64,000 bases of DNA from Curvibacter sp. AEP1-3. Lineage in GTDB: Bacteria > Pseudomonadota > Gammaproteobacteria > Burkholderiales > Burkholderiaceae_C. Below are positions 52,602 to 62,700 of the stretch, in pieces. Numbering within the stretch: the stretch's first letter is position 1; every line of letters starts with the position of its first letter. The position numbers and the translations under genes are program-made. The stretch spans positions 620,001 through 684,000 of the forward strand of contig NZ_CP015698.1 of assembly GCF_002163715.1 (NCBI RefSeq), in the 5' to 3' direction. The notes beneath the pieces were generated by a model. That model saw nothing but the letters and a program-made list of their open reading frames with translations, had not been told where the DNA came from and searched no databases.

Positions 52602-54548
52602 TTAACCACCAGTCGCTGCTTCAATAGGCTTGCTGCGATGCAACGCATGCCAATGTGCTTGATCTTGAAGAAAATAATCGGCTGATTCAAGAATTGCAGC
52701 ACTCGTTCCGATTTTTTCAGCAGTTGCAAGGTAGCTGAGCACCAAATTTCCGCGCTGTATTTCTTGTTCCAGCGCAAATGTTTCCAACACCTTGCGAACA
52801 CCGCCCCAGCCGCCAAGCCCAAGTACAAGGCAAACCAACGCAACATGCTCCATCATTGGACTAAGTATCGACTTGCGAAGCAGGACTTCACTCACGACAT
52901 CTGCAGTGATTGCGAGTAAAACAAAGACGAAAAATCGAAAACAAAAACGAGAACAAATCGTTAGTCGCCTTACGGCCTTTTCGCGTCTATCAATAAGCGT
53001 ATCTTCGTGGTATTCGATCTGATCTTTGATAAAGCTCCCTAAAGCATGCGATGCCTTTTTTGAGGTATCTTGATCGATTTGCAGGCCCGCCTTGCATGCA
53101 TCATGGTAAATGGATTGAAGTGCTAACCTGACCCATCCTGAATCCGTATGCTCAGCAAGTGGCAAGTCGCATGCCGGACAAGTCGGTTGCCCAAGAAGAG
53201 TGCGAACATGCAGCACGCGGATGCATTCAGCCAGTAAGCGGTAATCTTGATGTTGAATCTCCCACTGTTTAGTTTTGGCCATTGCATAGCGAATCCACGC
53301 TAAACCCAACGCAATTAAATAAGCAAAAAAGAATGTTGGTCCGGCCCAATGTTCCCAGGCATTGTTGGCACAAAACTCGAATCCCAAAGGATCAGTGAGA
53401 TCGCAGGCACTGCCAAATTCAGAGAAGGCCGCCAACATGATCGCGGCAAAGAGACTCAGACCTATCAAGGTTTGAGGGGTACTTTGGAGGCGCTTCCAAA
53501 GCGGCTCCAGTGCAAGCTCTTTCGTCGTCGCCAATACCAATCGCTGCCATTTATCTTGACTTTCGCCTGCGAGTTTGTCGGAAATTGCACCGAAACGCCA
53601 CGCCTTCTTCAAACCCGATGGCTCAATTGACTCCTCCCTCTTTGCGACAAAGTGAGGAAACTTTCCATTCCAATTCGCTTTCAAGTTTGCATTGAATTTT
53701 TCCGTCGCTGCTAAATGCCATGACACAATTCTTTCACCGGTATCCTCTTTGCCCCCAATCTCACTTAGGTTTAGAAGGCTCGACAGCTTACGAAGAGTAA
53801 AACCCCAAACCCCTTCAGATCCAGTTGCTTTTTTGAGGAGATTTATCATCGAACTGCCAGACCCATTGAAAGTAAATGATTCAATAGAAATTTCAAGCAC
53901 AGAAGGAACAATATTTGTATCACCAGAGATACTATTGACCAAACGGAACCAAATTGGATGCTCAGCAGTAGAATGTTGAAACTCCTCGCAATAGACGATA
54001 GTAGTGTTTTCCAAAGCAACATCTAAAGAATGAATCACCCCTAACGCAGAGTTCTTTTCCTCTTGTGTCAAGTCCTTGCTTAACTCAATGTAGACCGTGA
54101 CTGAATCGGTCTCGTACAAGTTCGAAAAAATGTTGCCCGCGACAATTGCAACGTCAGTATCGGAATACCAAACACACCAATCACCTGGATTGCCATCAAG
54201 TACCCCTTGGTCGCCATCAAGTGGCACACTCATCGACTCATGAAGTTGAGCAGCCTGCACTACTTTGATGCATTTGGTGTACTTCCCGCTAGCATTCGGT
54301 TTGGTCTCTAGCAAGGGGGCGAATTTTTGTTGGAATTTGCCAGCTGGCACAGGGTAGCGCTCACCTATCACTCCAGTAACTATCGCATCTCCAGCTTTAC
54401 ACTGGACAGGCCCTTCAAGGGTAGTAATAGTTTGAGCTCGGTCTGAGATCTCAACACTTACTTCAACGGGGCGTGATCGGTAAGTGACTTTCCGAAGTGA
54501 CAACTTGTCATAGCCGGAATTCGTTGCCGGTGTTTGGGTCATATTCAA
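52602..54548 (-). CDS. Four-helix membrane protein with tandem PGDYG-like domains and SLATT-like core
   Basis: 648 residues. Two PGDYG-like modules: residues ~43-80 (LEGPVQCKAGDAIVTGVIGE, then RYPVPAGKFQQKF) and ~117-146 (GNPGDWCVWYSDTDV). A middle region of unknown type follows. Membrane helices at about 359-377, 404-421, 531-555 and 567-586. Between the helix pairs lies QHQDYRLLAECIRVLH, CPAC and FIKDQIEYHED, a pattern shared with the proteins at 54591 and 58168. It is last in a four-gene minus-strand run; I infer a membrane effector with a cytosolic sensor. Confidence 0.72.
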   Translation of the reverse strand: MNMTQTPATNSGYDKLSLRKVTYRSRPVEVSVEISDRAQTITTLEGPVQCKAGDAIVTGVIGERYPVPAGKFQQKFAPLLETKPNASGKYTKCIKVVQAAQLHESMSVPLDGDQGVLDGNPGDWCVWYSDTDVAIVAGNIFSNLYETDSVTVYIELSKDLTQEEKNSALGVIHSLDVALENTTIVYCEEFQHSTAEHPIWFRLVNSISGDTNIVPSVLEISIESFTFNGSGSSMINLLKKATGSEGVWGFTLRKLSSLLNLSEIGGKEDTGERIVSWHLAATEKFNANLKANWNGKFPHFVAKREESIEPSGLKKAWRFGAISDKLAGESQDKWQRLVLATTKELALEPLWKRLQSTPQTLIGLSLFAAIMLAAFSEFGSACDLTDPLGFEFCANNAWEHWAGPTFFFAYLIALGLAWIRYAMAKTKQWEIQHQDYRLLAECIRVLHVRTLLGQPTCPACDLPLAEHTDSGWVRLALQSIYHDACKAGLQIDQDTSKKASHALGSFIKDQIEYHEDTLIDRREKAVRRLTICSRFCFRFFVFVLLAITADVVSEVLLRKSILSPMMEHVALVCLVLGLGGWGGVRKVLETFALEQEIQRGNLVLSYLATAEKIGTSAAILESADYFLQDQAHWHALHRSKPIEAATGG

Positions 54549-54590
54549 ATTTCAAAAAAATGAGTCCGCGCATTTCACATGTTATGCATG

Positions 54591-55496
54591 TCATTCCGGC
54601 ACTGTCTTAAAGTGCCCAGCCATACGCAGAGCCCAACGCAAGTGCTCGTTTAAAGTTTCAGTAACAACCATGCGCTCAAACACCGCCCCTTCTTGCGCAA
54701 CAACTCGCGGGTTGATGCTGCCTGATAAAACTTTGTACATGTGGTCGTAATCAAAAGACTGATCGAATGCCTTACGGTCTTTGACAAAGTTGATGTACGC
54801 CAACCCGCAGCTTCCGATCAACGTCGCAAACGCCATCAGCGCACGAAATGCATCTGAACGAACTGCGGATACATCAAAAACACTCCAAATGCTTGAGCCA
54901 ATCCCAATCAAAGCTACCAGGGTGAACGCGAGGTTAAAAATCGATATACCTTTTTTGCTGCGCACAATCTCCCTTGTCCCCGCCTTGAGGTAGTACTTGG
55001 TCTGCTCATCTACCCAGTCACTCCAAAAATCAGCACTAGGACCTAGTTTTTTCGCGACTCTACTTGACTGCGTACTCAGCAGCGCTTTTGATGCTCCACA
55101 AGCGACAGCAGATTCCTCAGCAACGAGATGCGTGCTCAGTCCTCGAGTTGAAACAATAAGGTCGAGCAAAAGTGGCTTGCTTCGAGCAGCGCCAATTACG
55201 CGCAAGGTTTCAGCCGTCAGCCTGCTGGAAACAAAGCGAAAGGTAGTCTTGCTTTTCCTAAGTCGATCCAAATACTGAATCATCAAAAAAACCGCAACTG
55301 GGCAAAGAGACTGCAGCGAGACGGTCCGAAGCAAGTAGGCAGATATAGCCAACAGAAGAATAAAAACTACGGTGATTTTCAGCGCAATATTTTGATCTCT
55401 GACCAAGTTCGCCTGCAACTCCATCGCCCTAGAGTCGGCGTCAGCAAAGTAGTCTTCGATACAATTGAACTGGTGAAAAGTGACAGTCATATCCAA
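54591..55496 (-). CDS. Four-helix SLATT-like membrane protein
   Basis: 301 residues. Hydrophobic helices at about 38-56, 60-76, 187-205 and 216-236. Between the pairs: FRFVSSRLTAETLRVIGAAR and FWSDWVDEQTKYYLKAGTRE, the same order (Arg/Glu helix, then Gln-x-x-Tyr-Tyr/His) as in the two larger membrane proteins nearby. It has no sensor domain, so it could be the minimal pore-forming version. It lies 42 bases before the PGDYG gene. Confidence 0.68.
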   Translation of the reverse strand: MDMTVTFHQFNCIEDYFADADSRAMELQANLVRDQNIALKITVVFILLLAISAYLLRTVSLQSLCPVAVFLMIQYLDRLRKSKTTFRFVSSRLTAETLRVIGAARSKPLLLDLIVSTRGLSTHLVAEESAVACGASKALLSTQSSRVAKKLGPSADFWSDWVDEQTKYYLKAGTREIVRSKKGISIFNLAFTLVALIGIGSSIWSVFDVSAVRSDAFRALMAFATLIGSCGLAYINFVKDRKAFDQSFDYDHMYKVLSGSINPRVVAQEGAVFERMVVTETLNEHLRWALRMAGHFKTVPE

Positions 55497-55692
55497 AGTA
55501 CTTAGTTACCCTAAATTTGTAAACCGACAATCAGCAATGAGAATTGGTACATGGGGGAGCGTTTACAGCGGAAACTTCTGCCAAATTGAAGTTCCCTGCA
55601 TCCAACAGCATTATGAAATCATGAATTCCTATCGATGTTAAATCTGTGAGCGAGTTTTCCGCAGAAAAATTCAGTAATCCAACATTCAATCA

Positions 55693-58116
55693 CTAATTAC
55701 AAACGAACCAGCGAGGCTCTTTAGCTGACGGGGATGCTGTGTAAGCTTTAGTCAGGGCAATAACCGAGAACGGTACAAGTTGATCATCGCTCAAATCGCT
55801 CACAAAGCGAGCATCAAAGCCTGAGGGCCTTTGCAACTCTGAGGTCGAAAATGCCTTTTTGCCCGATGGAACCTCGAGGACCCAAAATACGTTTTTGCCT
55901 AAGGTGGTCCGATTCGATTTCAGAACAGTAAGTGTCGTCTCGAAGTTCGCAACGCTAGCACCACGTGTTTTGCAGTATTTAAAAGCCTCGACCCATGACA
56001 TCGAAGTTGGGGAAACAATGTATCCCCATGGAATCTGTCCTTCATTTGCTGAGTCTGCGTGACTTATAGGCACAGTTCCTCGCTGATAGCCAAACAGAAC
56101 AACTCCGCTCACCATCATCAAGACGATATAGCCTAGAGTGCTACCTGATCTATATCGCCCGCCTACCGCAACCCAACCCACAACAAGAGATCCCATGGCT
56201 ATAAGAGCCAGCACAAGCGTATCTACACCATAGCTTTTGCCACGAAGAAAAGTCCAAACCCCAGGCTCTGAAACGCCCAGTGACTCCAAGGGTTTCGCTA
56301 TCAGTCTGCGATCAGGCGCCGTGGACAAAAAGCCGCCAGGCTTGATGTGCCTTAAGCTCGCCAAGGAAGTGTTGATTTCTTTGCCTGCCATTCCACGCTC
56401 CACATCGAAATTGCTCCGCATAGCCAATTGATAAGCCCAACTGGCGGGCATCCATTTGGCAACAATGGGTTGTTTGGCCACATCACGTGTTTCCCATAAG
56501 TACAGACCTGCCCCCATGTCTTTGTAGGGCAAAAGTGCTCCGCCCAACACAATCTGCGGGAGCAATATCAAAGGCACGAGGTTGAAGGCTTTGGTTGGGG
56601 TGTCACACCAACTGGACAGCAGAAGTCCTATTGCTAGGCTCACGGCCATCACCAGAAGCAAAACGGCAAAGTTCACTAAAAACAAATGCTGTCCACCAGT
56701 CACACCCAATGCCACACCGGCCAACAAACCGACTTGGACAATCCCAAAACCCATCAAGGTCAAGAATTTGGTGCCGTAGTAAGCCCACATGCGCAAACCT
56801 CGCCCGGCCTCACGTTCCAAAATGGGTCTGTCTTTAATTACCTCTACCGCACTATTGACTAGTCCCAAGAACATGGTGCACACAATCAACATGAACAAAA
56901 GTTGCGGAAACAGAGTGTTGTTGGCAAAGGCATAGTCCATGCCCTCGGGACTTGCGCGAAAGACCGTCGCAAACAACCAACCTAAAAATGGCGGTGCCAG
57001 AAACGTGACCGCCATACTCATCTTGTCGCGCGACTTGACCAGGGCATGGCGCTGGAACAAAGCCAACAAATCCAACCAGGCCTGCCAAGGGCGCAACTTG
57101 CTCTTCCCAGCTACCCGCTGCATAGATTGATCTTCCGTCAGTGCGAAATCAGGAAACGCAGCGGAAAAAGCTTCAGCTTCCGTCGTCCAATCAGGTTTGC
57201 CGTTCGTGGGGTTGCGCTTTGCTTCGATCGCAGCCAACACGTTCTCAGGAAAGTAGTTGCCACATGCGTCGCACCCAAATTTGCAATGTGCAGCAGTAGT
57301 TTTTTGCTCTGCAATCCAGTTGCAAACGTCGTCACGACTGCCACTTCGAACACAATTTCCGCACCCATCCAAAATCAGCAGACGGTCAATTAGCTTAAAA
57401 ATATCAGAGCTCGGTTGGTGGATGATGACCATTACGATCTTGCCGCTATCTGCGATACCACGCAGTTGCTGCAATAACTCCAGCGAGTCGTGGGATGAAA
57501 GGCCTGAAGTAGGTTCATCAATAATCAAAACATCCGGGTCATTGACCAACTCCATCGCAATGTTGGCGCGCTTGGCTTGGCCACCAGATATTCTGTTTTT
57601 GGTACCGCTCCCATCGCCAATGCGCTTACGTGTCAATCGCAAATCTGGGTTCTTTTCATTGAGGTCATCACGCAACCCCAAGGACTCCAGCGATTTCGCA
57701 ATTCGCTCATCCAGCTCTTGATCCGAATAGGGGGTGTCAACCGCGATGCGGTGGAAATAACGAATGTTCTCCACCATCGAAAGTTCGTCTACCAGCACAT
57801 CAGTTTGAGGGACCAAACCCACCCGATGGCTCATGCGCGCTAGGCCACCACTTGCGGATACATCCTCCCCGTTGATTCTGATTTCACCGGTAATATGTGG
57901 CGCGCGCCCCAATAGGCCGCGTAACAACGTTGATTTTCCGGCCCCACTTGGGCCCATGATTGCCAAAATTTCACCCTTGGCAACTTCAAAGCTGATGTGA
58001 TTAGAAACGGGGGGTTTTGTGTCGTCATGCACATAGCGCACTGTCATGCCACGGCAATAGATATGCTCGATTTGAGGTGTATTGGCATCCGCGCTTACTG
58101 CTTGTGTTGTTCGCAT
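55693..58116 (-). CDS. ABCG-type ABC transporter with C-type-lectin-like C-terminal tail
   Basis: 807 residues. ABC domain first: Walker A GPSGAGKST (55-63), signature ISGGQ (176-180), Walker B VLIIDEPTSG (196-205), H-loop IIHQP; the order ATPase then membrane domain and the PTSGLSSHDS text are ABCG-like. A Cys/His cluster (HCKFGCDAC, 277-285) lies in the linker. Several helices from ~390 to 560 and two more at ~640-690. Residues ~695-807 (SWVEAFKYCKTRGASVANF to PRWFVC) resemble a C-type lectin fold with a Cys715-Cys806 pair. Half-transporter, probably dimeric. Confidence 0.8.
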   Translation of the reverse strand: MRTTQAVSADANTPQIEHIYCRGMTVRYVHDDTKPPVSNHISFEVAKGEILAIMGPSGAGKSTLLRGLLGRAPHITGEIRINGEDVSASGGLARMSHRVGLVPQTDVLVDELSMVENIRYFHRIAVDTPYSDQELDERIAKSLESLGLRDDLNEKNPDLRLTRKRIGDGSGTKNRISGGQAKRANIAMELVNDPDVLIIDEPTSGLSSHDSLELLQQLRGIADSGKIVMVIIHQPSSDIFKLIDRLLILDGCGNCVRSGSRDDVCNWIAEQKTTAAHCKFGCDACGNYFPENVLAAIEAKRNPTNGKPDWTTEAEAFSAAFPDFALTEDQSMQRVAGKSKLRPWQAWLDLLALFQRHALVKSRDKMSMAVTFLAPPFLGWLFATVFRASPEGMDYAFANNTLFPQLLFMLIVCTMFLGLVNSAVEVIKDRPILEREAGRGLRMWAYYGTKFLTLMGFGIVQVGLLAGVALGVTGGQHLFLVNFAVLLLVMAVSLAIGLLLSSWCDTPTKAFNLVPLILLPQIVLGGALLPYKDMGAGLYLWETRDVAKQPIVAKWMPASWAYQLAMRSNFDVERGMAGKEINTSLASLRHIKPGGFLSTAPDRRLIAKPLESLGVSEPGVWTFLRGKSYGVDTLVLALIAMGSLVVGWVAVGGRYRSGSTLGYIVLMMVSGVVLFGYQRGTVPISHADSANEGQIPWGYIVSPTSMSWVEAFKYCKTRGASVANFETTLTVLKSNRTTLGKNVFWVLEVPSGKKAFSTSELQRPSGFDARFVSDLSDDQLVPFSVIALTKAYTASPSAKEPRWFVCN

Positions 58117-58167
58117 TTTTCTCCCTTTTTTTGTTAGTTCAGTCCTAGTGAAACTACTTTAGGCCCA

Positions 58168-59580
58168 TCAGGGTGGCCCTTGTACATAGATCCATTCACT
58201 AGTTTCCTGAATTGTTTCACGACCCAAGTCCACAAGTAGTTCTCTGCGCTCGTGTTCATGGTCGACATTGCTGAGCAGATGGATTGCTGAAGCAAAGGAC
58301 TCTTGCATCCGCTCGTGCTGCGCGGCTCTACTTCCAAAACCCATGCTGCCGTTGAAGATAAGCAATAAGGTGCCACAAGACGCTGACATACCTAGTGCGA
58401 AACCCCGCCACATATCGACATATTGGTCGGCAGGAAGCGCAAACATCCAGATCGTAAAAGCACCACTGATGCCATACATACTCACAACTGCGCGTTTTAG
58501 GCACCTATGCAGACGACCGTTGCGCACAGCACTATCTGTGTGATATTCCAATTGCCCAATTAGCCATGGCGCAGCGCTGGCTTGAGTGAATTGATTGGCT
58601 CTGGACACAGGCAAGTGGAATGCTTTAATTGCCTCACGCACCCAAGATAAACGCCTCATATGCTTGTGCATAAAGAAGTCTGCCGGTGCAGCAGCGACAC
58701 CTGCCTTGCGCCAGAAATACTGCACCCTCAAGCACTCCGCCAACACTCGATAGTCTGCGTATTGGTCCGTAGCCTCAAGTTGCCGAATCCACATATGGCC
58801 AGCCCCCAACATCATGAACCCCACGGCATAAACGTCTGCCATCGGCAAACCGGGGATCCACATGCCCATACACTGCATCACCAACAATCCGGCAAACCCC
58901 AGGCAAAGCATGATTCCGTGAGACCAAGTCACATGTGCCTGCCTCTTTCGCGACAGCGTATCCACGACCCTGAACGCTGTCACTAAGCGTTCTTCCATCA
59001 GGTCTTCAGGTATGTCTACGATGGATTTGGGATCACAATACGTGCCCAACCGCTGCGCTGCCGCATTCGCTTTGTCCAGCTCTTGCAACTGATGTTGCCA
59101 TCTAGATAACGATTGTCCATGCGGGAATATGAGCAAGTCTGATAGCTGACATTCTTTCGGTAACTCGCCCTCTTCCATCAACACCACAGGCCCCGTCTCA
59201 GGTGCAAAGAATACCCCCCTGTTACCCCCAAGCTCCGGCGGAATACTGTGGATCCTGAAGTCCAAAGCCAATTTGGCCCGCCCTTCGCCTGAGTTGCTAG
59301 ACAGTGCGAAGATAACGCTGCAGTGGCTACACAACCATGCAAGCCCTTGCCCTGCTGTGTCACCAGCGACTGACTCCACCTCAACCCCCAGAGCTCTCAT
59401 TGCATCTACAAGCTCTTGTTCTTTTTCATTAGCACACAAAGAAACCAATATAGAACGCGAGTGAGGCACGTAGTGTTGCAATTGCAAAAGCAAGGTATGT
59501 AGCGCTTCTGTGCTCCTGGTTGCACCCAGGTCTACTTGTGCATCAACAACTAAACCGACCAAAATAGGCAAAAAAATCAT
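58168..59580 (-). CDS. SLOG-like plus SLATT-like membrane protein
   Basis: 470 residues. The N-terminal ~150 residues look Rossmann-like (LPILVGLVVDAQVDLGATRS, SILVSLCANEKEQELVDAM, CSVIFALSSNSGEGRAKLAL), suggestive of a nucleotide-sensing SLOG/TIR-type domain. Helices at about 221-240, 247-264, 367-383 and 391-409. The QYADYRVLAECLRVQYFW and LIGQLEYHTDS segments lie between helix pairs, as in the two related proteins. First gene of the minus-strand run, divergent from the protease gene. Domain naming is an inference. Confidence 0.7.
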   Translation of the reverse strand: MIFLPILVGLVVDAQVDLGATRSTEALHTLLLQLQHYVPHSRSILVSLCANEKEQELVDAMRALGVEVESVAGDTAGQGLAWLCSHCSVIFALSSNSGEGRAKLALDFRIHSIPPELGGNRGVFFAPETGPVVLMEEGELPKECQLSDLLIFPHGQSLSRWQHQLQELDKANAAAQRLGTYCDPKSIVDIPEDLMEERLVTAFRVVDTLSRKRQAHVTWSHGIMLCLGFAGLLVMQCMGMWIPGLPMADVYAVGFMMLGAGHMWIRQLEATDQYADYRVLAECLRVQYFWRKAGVAAAPADFFMHKHMRRLSWVREAIKAFHLPVSRANQFTQASAAPWLIGQLEYHTDSAVRNGRLHRCLKRAVVSMYGISGAFTIWMFALPADQYVDMWRGFALGMSASCGTLLLIFNGSMGFGSRAAQHERMQESFASAIHLLSNVDHEHERRELLVDLGRETIQETSEWIYVQGPP

Positions 59581-59787
59581 GAAACGGGCAACAGAGAGCG
59601 AAAAAATGTCGGCAAATGGGCGTTGACTTTAACCCATCGTTTTGTGCAGCTGGACTTAGTTCGTAGGCACATTGCCCTCGTGTACTTCCTCACGCTCCGC
59701 TCTCATTTTTGATGATAAAGTGCGTCAAAAAATATTGGGAGGAATGGTGCAGGGGTTGCACGCGCCTCCCGTTTACGCCCTGCTCCA
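59581..59787. promoter_or_regulatory. Divergent intergenic region with a possible coupled leader frame
   Basis: This 207-base gap separates two divergent operons and must hold both promoters; TTGACT at 59623 is a possible -35 for the plus strand, with no clear -10. A 15-codon frame (ATG at 59744, or GTG at 59747 with GGAGG better spaced) ends at a TGA overlapping the ATG of the protease gene at 59788, which itself has no good ribosome site. Translational coupling through a leader is possible. Confidence 0.4.
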
Positions 59788-62700
59788 ATGACCACTACTT
59801 ACCAAGACGTTCTGAAGGTTGCGAAGTACATTGCCCAGTACTCCAAGCGGAAGGAAATATCAGAAGACGATCTTTCGCTAGCAAGTTGCTTCTTCACTTT
59901 TAGTTTGGCCGGTGGCACATCGTCTGACGTAGCTCATGGAAATTTGGGGCAACTAGAAAATCTGGTTAGTTTTGGTCCAGCGGTGCTATTGGCCTACCCA
60001 CTAATGCCATCCCTGCCACTCACGGAAGAAGCAAAAAAACTCCGCGACGCATTCAAGAAGTCCACGGGTTGGAAGTTCAAATCTTCAATTGATCCCACCA
60101 CCGACCAGGTGAAAGCGCTTCGCGCATTGCTAATGAGGGACTGGCCAAAGGTATTGGAAGGCTTTAAGCCTGAAGATCTTGAAAAGGCAAAACAATATGC
60201 ATTGGAGTTTGAGCGTGCGATACCTGGCGCTCTCAAGAGCGGAAGAAATTCGGAAGAAGTGAAGCATGTCTCGGCTGCTCCATTGACAAACGAAACCGCA
60301 GACCCTCCTGAGCAAACGGCTTCTGCGCCTACAAGTGAATCTACGATTTCAAGCTATCCGAACGTCTTTGAACGCGAAGACGGAGTCAGTCAAATTGAAA
60401 TTGCGCTTAGAAAGAATGTGCGCGACCAAGATGCTGCGGTAGATGAACTGATAAAGGAACTGCGTCTACGCGAGTGGGGATTGGCAGACGAATCTCGACC
60501 ACCAGTTTTCTTATTCGTTGGGCCGGCAGGCACCGGCAAAACTCTCACAGCGCAAACACTTGCCAACACTGAACGCTGGCGCGATAAATGCCTCACTCTC
60601 AACATGGCAAGCATGCGCAGTCGAAACGAAGGATTTGCTCTAACCGGACTGCGGCATGGCTACGAGTCTGCAGGGCCTGGACGATTGACTCAATTCGTTC
60701 GTAAACATCCCGACGCATTGATTCTTTTGGAGAACTTTACAGACGCTCACCCCTCAGTCCAAGATTTGTTGATTCCCCTATTGACTGAGGGTCAACTCAT
60801 CGACGAATACGGTTTTGGCGACGACGCGAAACGCGGCAATCCAGACAAACGTGTGGTGTCTTTCTCAAGAGCCACCGTAGTACTGACAACACGCGCTGGC
60901 GAAAGTGTTTACAAAGCAGCAAGCTACCGCAAACGTCTTGCAACAGATCGGCAGGGGGTCATCGCAGAGCTGTTGTCAAATCTGGAAACAGACCAGCGTT
61001 CAGCCGAAAGCTCAGACACTACGGACAACTCTAGGAGCGACGACCAAACCAGTGCACTGCAAAAGCACCTAGGCGGATGCTGTTTGCTTCCCTTCCAGAC
61101 ACTTGGGCTGAAAACCCTCCAAACGTTGGCGCAGGAGGCAACAGAAAACCTGCAACGACAGTTGAAGAGTGTAAAAAAAGATATTGACTTGAACTTTCCG
61201 GGGCATAGCCTGGAAGAAATTGCCATGGCACTTGCTTTGTCGCAGGGGCCAGTGATTCAGGCGATTGAAGTAAAGCAAGCCGCAAGCAGGCTTCTCGCCC
61301 CCGCCATACTCTCTGCACTTGGGCGTGAAGGCACTAAAAAGATAGAACTGTCCGTAAATGAGAGCGGCCAGAAACAACTTGGATTTTGGAGCGCGGACCT
61401 GGAAGCACAGCAAGCGAATTTGTTTCGTCGTAGTGAACGCTTGGAATTCCGCGTAGATCAACTTGACCATCCAAGTGAAAACGGCACACGATGTCTGATT
61501 CTGTCCCATTTGGTGCTTGTTCGTGTACCAATCAGCAGGGACCAGAACGGTGACGGTGGCATTAGTCTGGAGGTTCCCGATATTCGGTTTGACAGGATTT
61601 CTGGCCATGAGCATGTGAAATCGCGCCTGAAAGAAGTACTTGATTTGGTCCGTCCTAATGCGGTCAATACAACTAAACCGAGGCCTCCCAAGGGTATGCT
61701 TTTGTACGGTCGTCCTGGCACAGGCAAAACTATGCTCGCAAAAGCGCTGGCCTGCGAAGCTGAGCTGCCGTTCATTGCAGTAACAGGCCCCCAGTTGATG
61801 AATATGCGTACGCTACGCAAAGTCTTCCGACTAGCCCGTCAATATGCGCCAAGTTTGGTATTCATTGACGAGATTGACGCACTAGGTGTGCGCGGTAAAG
61901 GTGGCCAAGAAACCTATATCAATCAGTTGCTTGCGGAAATGGACGGATTTGTAGAGTCGCGTGATGGTCATGTTTTTGTTGTGGCAGCAACCAACTTTCC
62001 ACAAAATGTCGACCCCGCATTGACTCGATCTGGACGCCTCGACTTACATATGGAAGTACCCGTGCTAGATAAACCCGCGCGGATGCACTTTTTAAGCAAA
62101 CTCAAGAAAATTGTAATGCTTGATGGACTTGCCCTTGAGGAGTTGGCCAGTCTCACCGCAGGCATGAGTGGTGCAGATTTGGAAAAATTTGTGCGCGAGG
62201 CAGAATTGCTCAATTTCCGTCGGTCAAATTTTGAGCTGAAAAGCGCAGACTTACGGGAACTACTAAACGTCATTAAACATGGCGCGCGCCTTACCGCATC
62301 AAGCCATCTATTGAAAGAGCAACTAGAGGCTACCGCTTACCACGAAGCTGGACATGCGGTTGTGTCATTCGTTTTGAATCCAAACGTACGTATACAGCAA
62401 GTAACCATCGTACCCCGTGGCGAGGCACTTGGATTTACTGCCTATGACCCCGAGTCATTACAGCGCCATAGTTTCAATCGCAAAGAGGTTATGGACCTGA
62501 TTTGCGTGGCTCTTGCCGGGCGAATTGCGGAAAGTAAGCAGTTTCCTGGTCCAACAGCCTTAGCCGACCATGGCGTAACTATGGGAGGAGCAGACTCTGG
62601 CGCCTCAAGTGACCTCCGTCGTGCAACCGACTTGGCTTGGCAAGCCATTACCCAATGGGGCTTGGAAGAAGAGTTTGGATGGATGTCGATGAGCGCAGTT

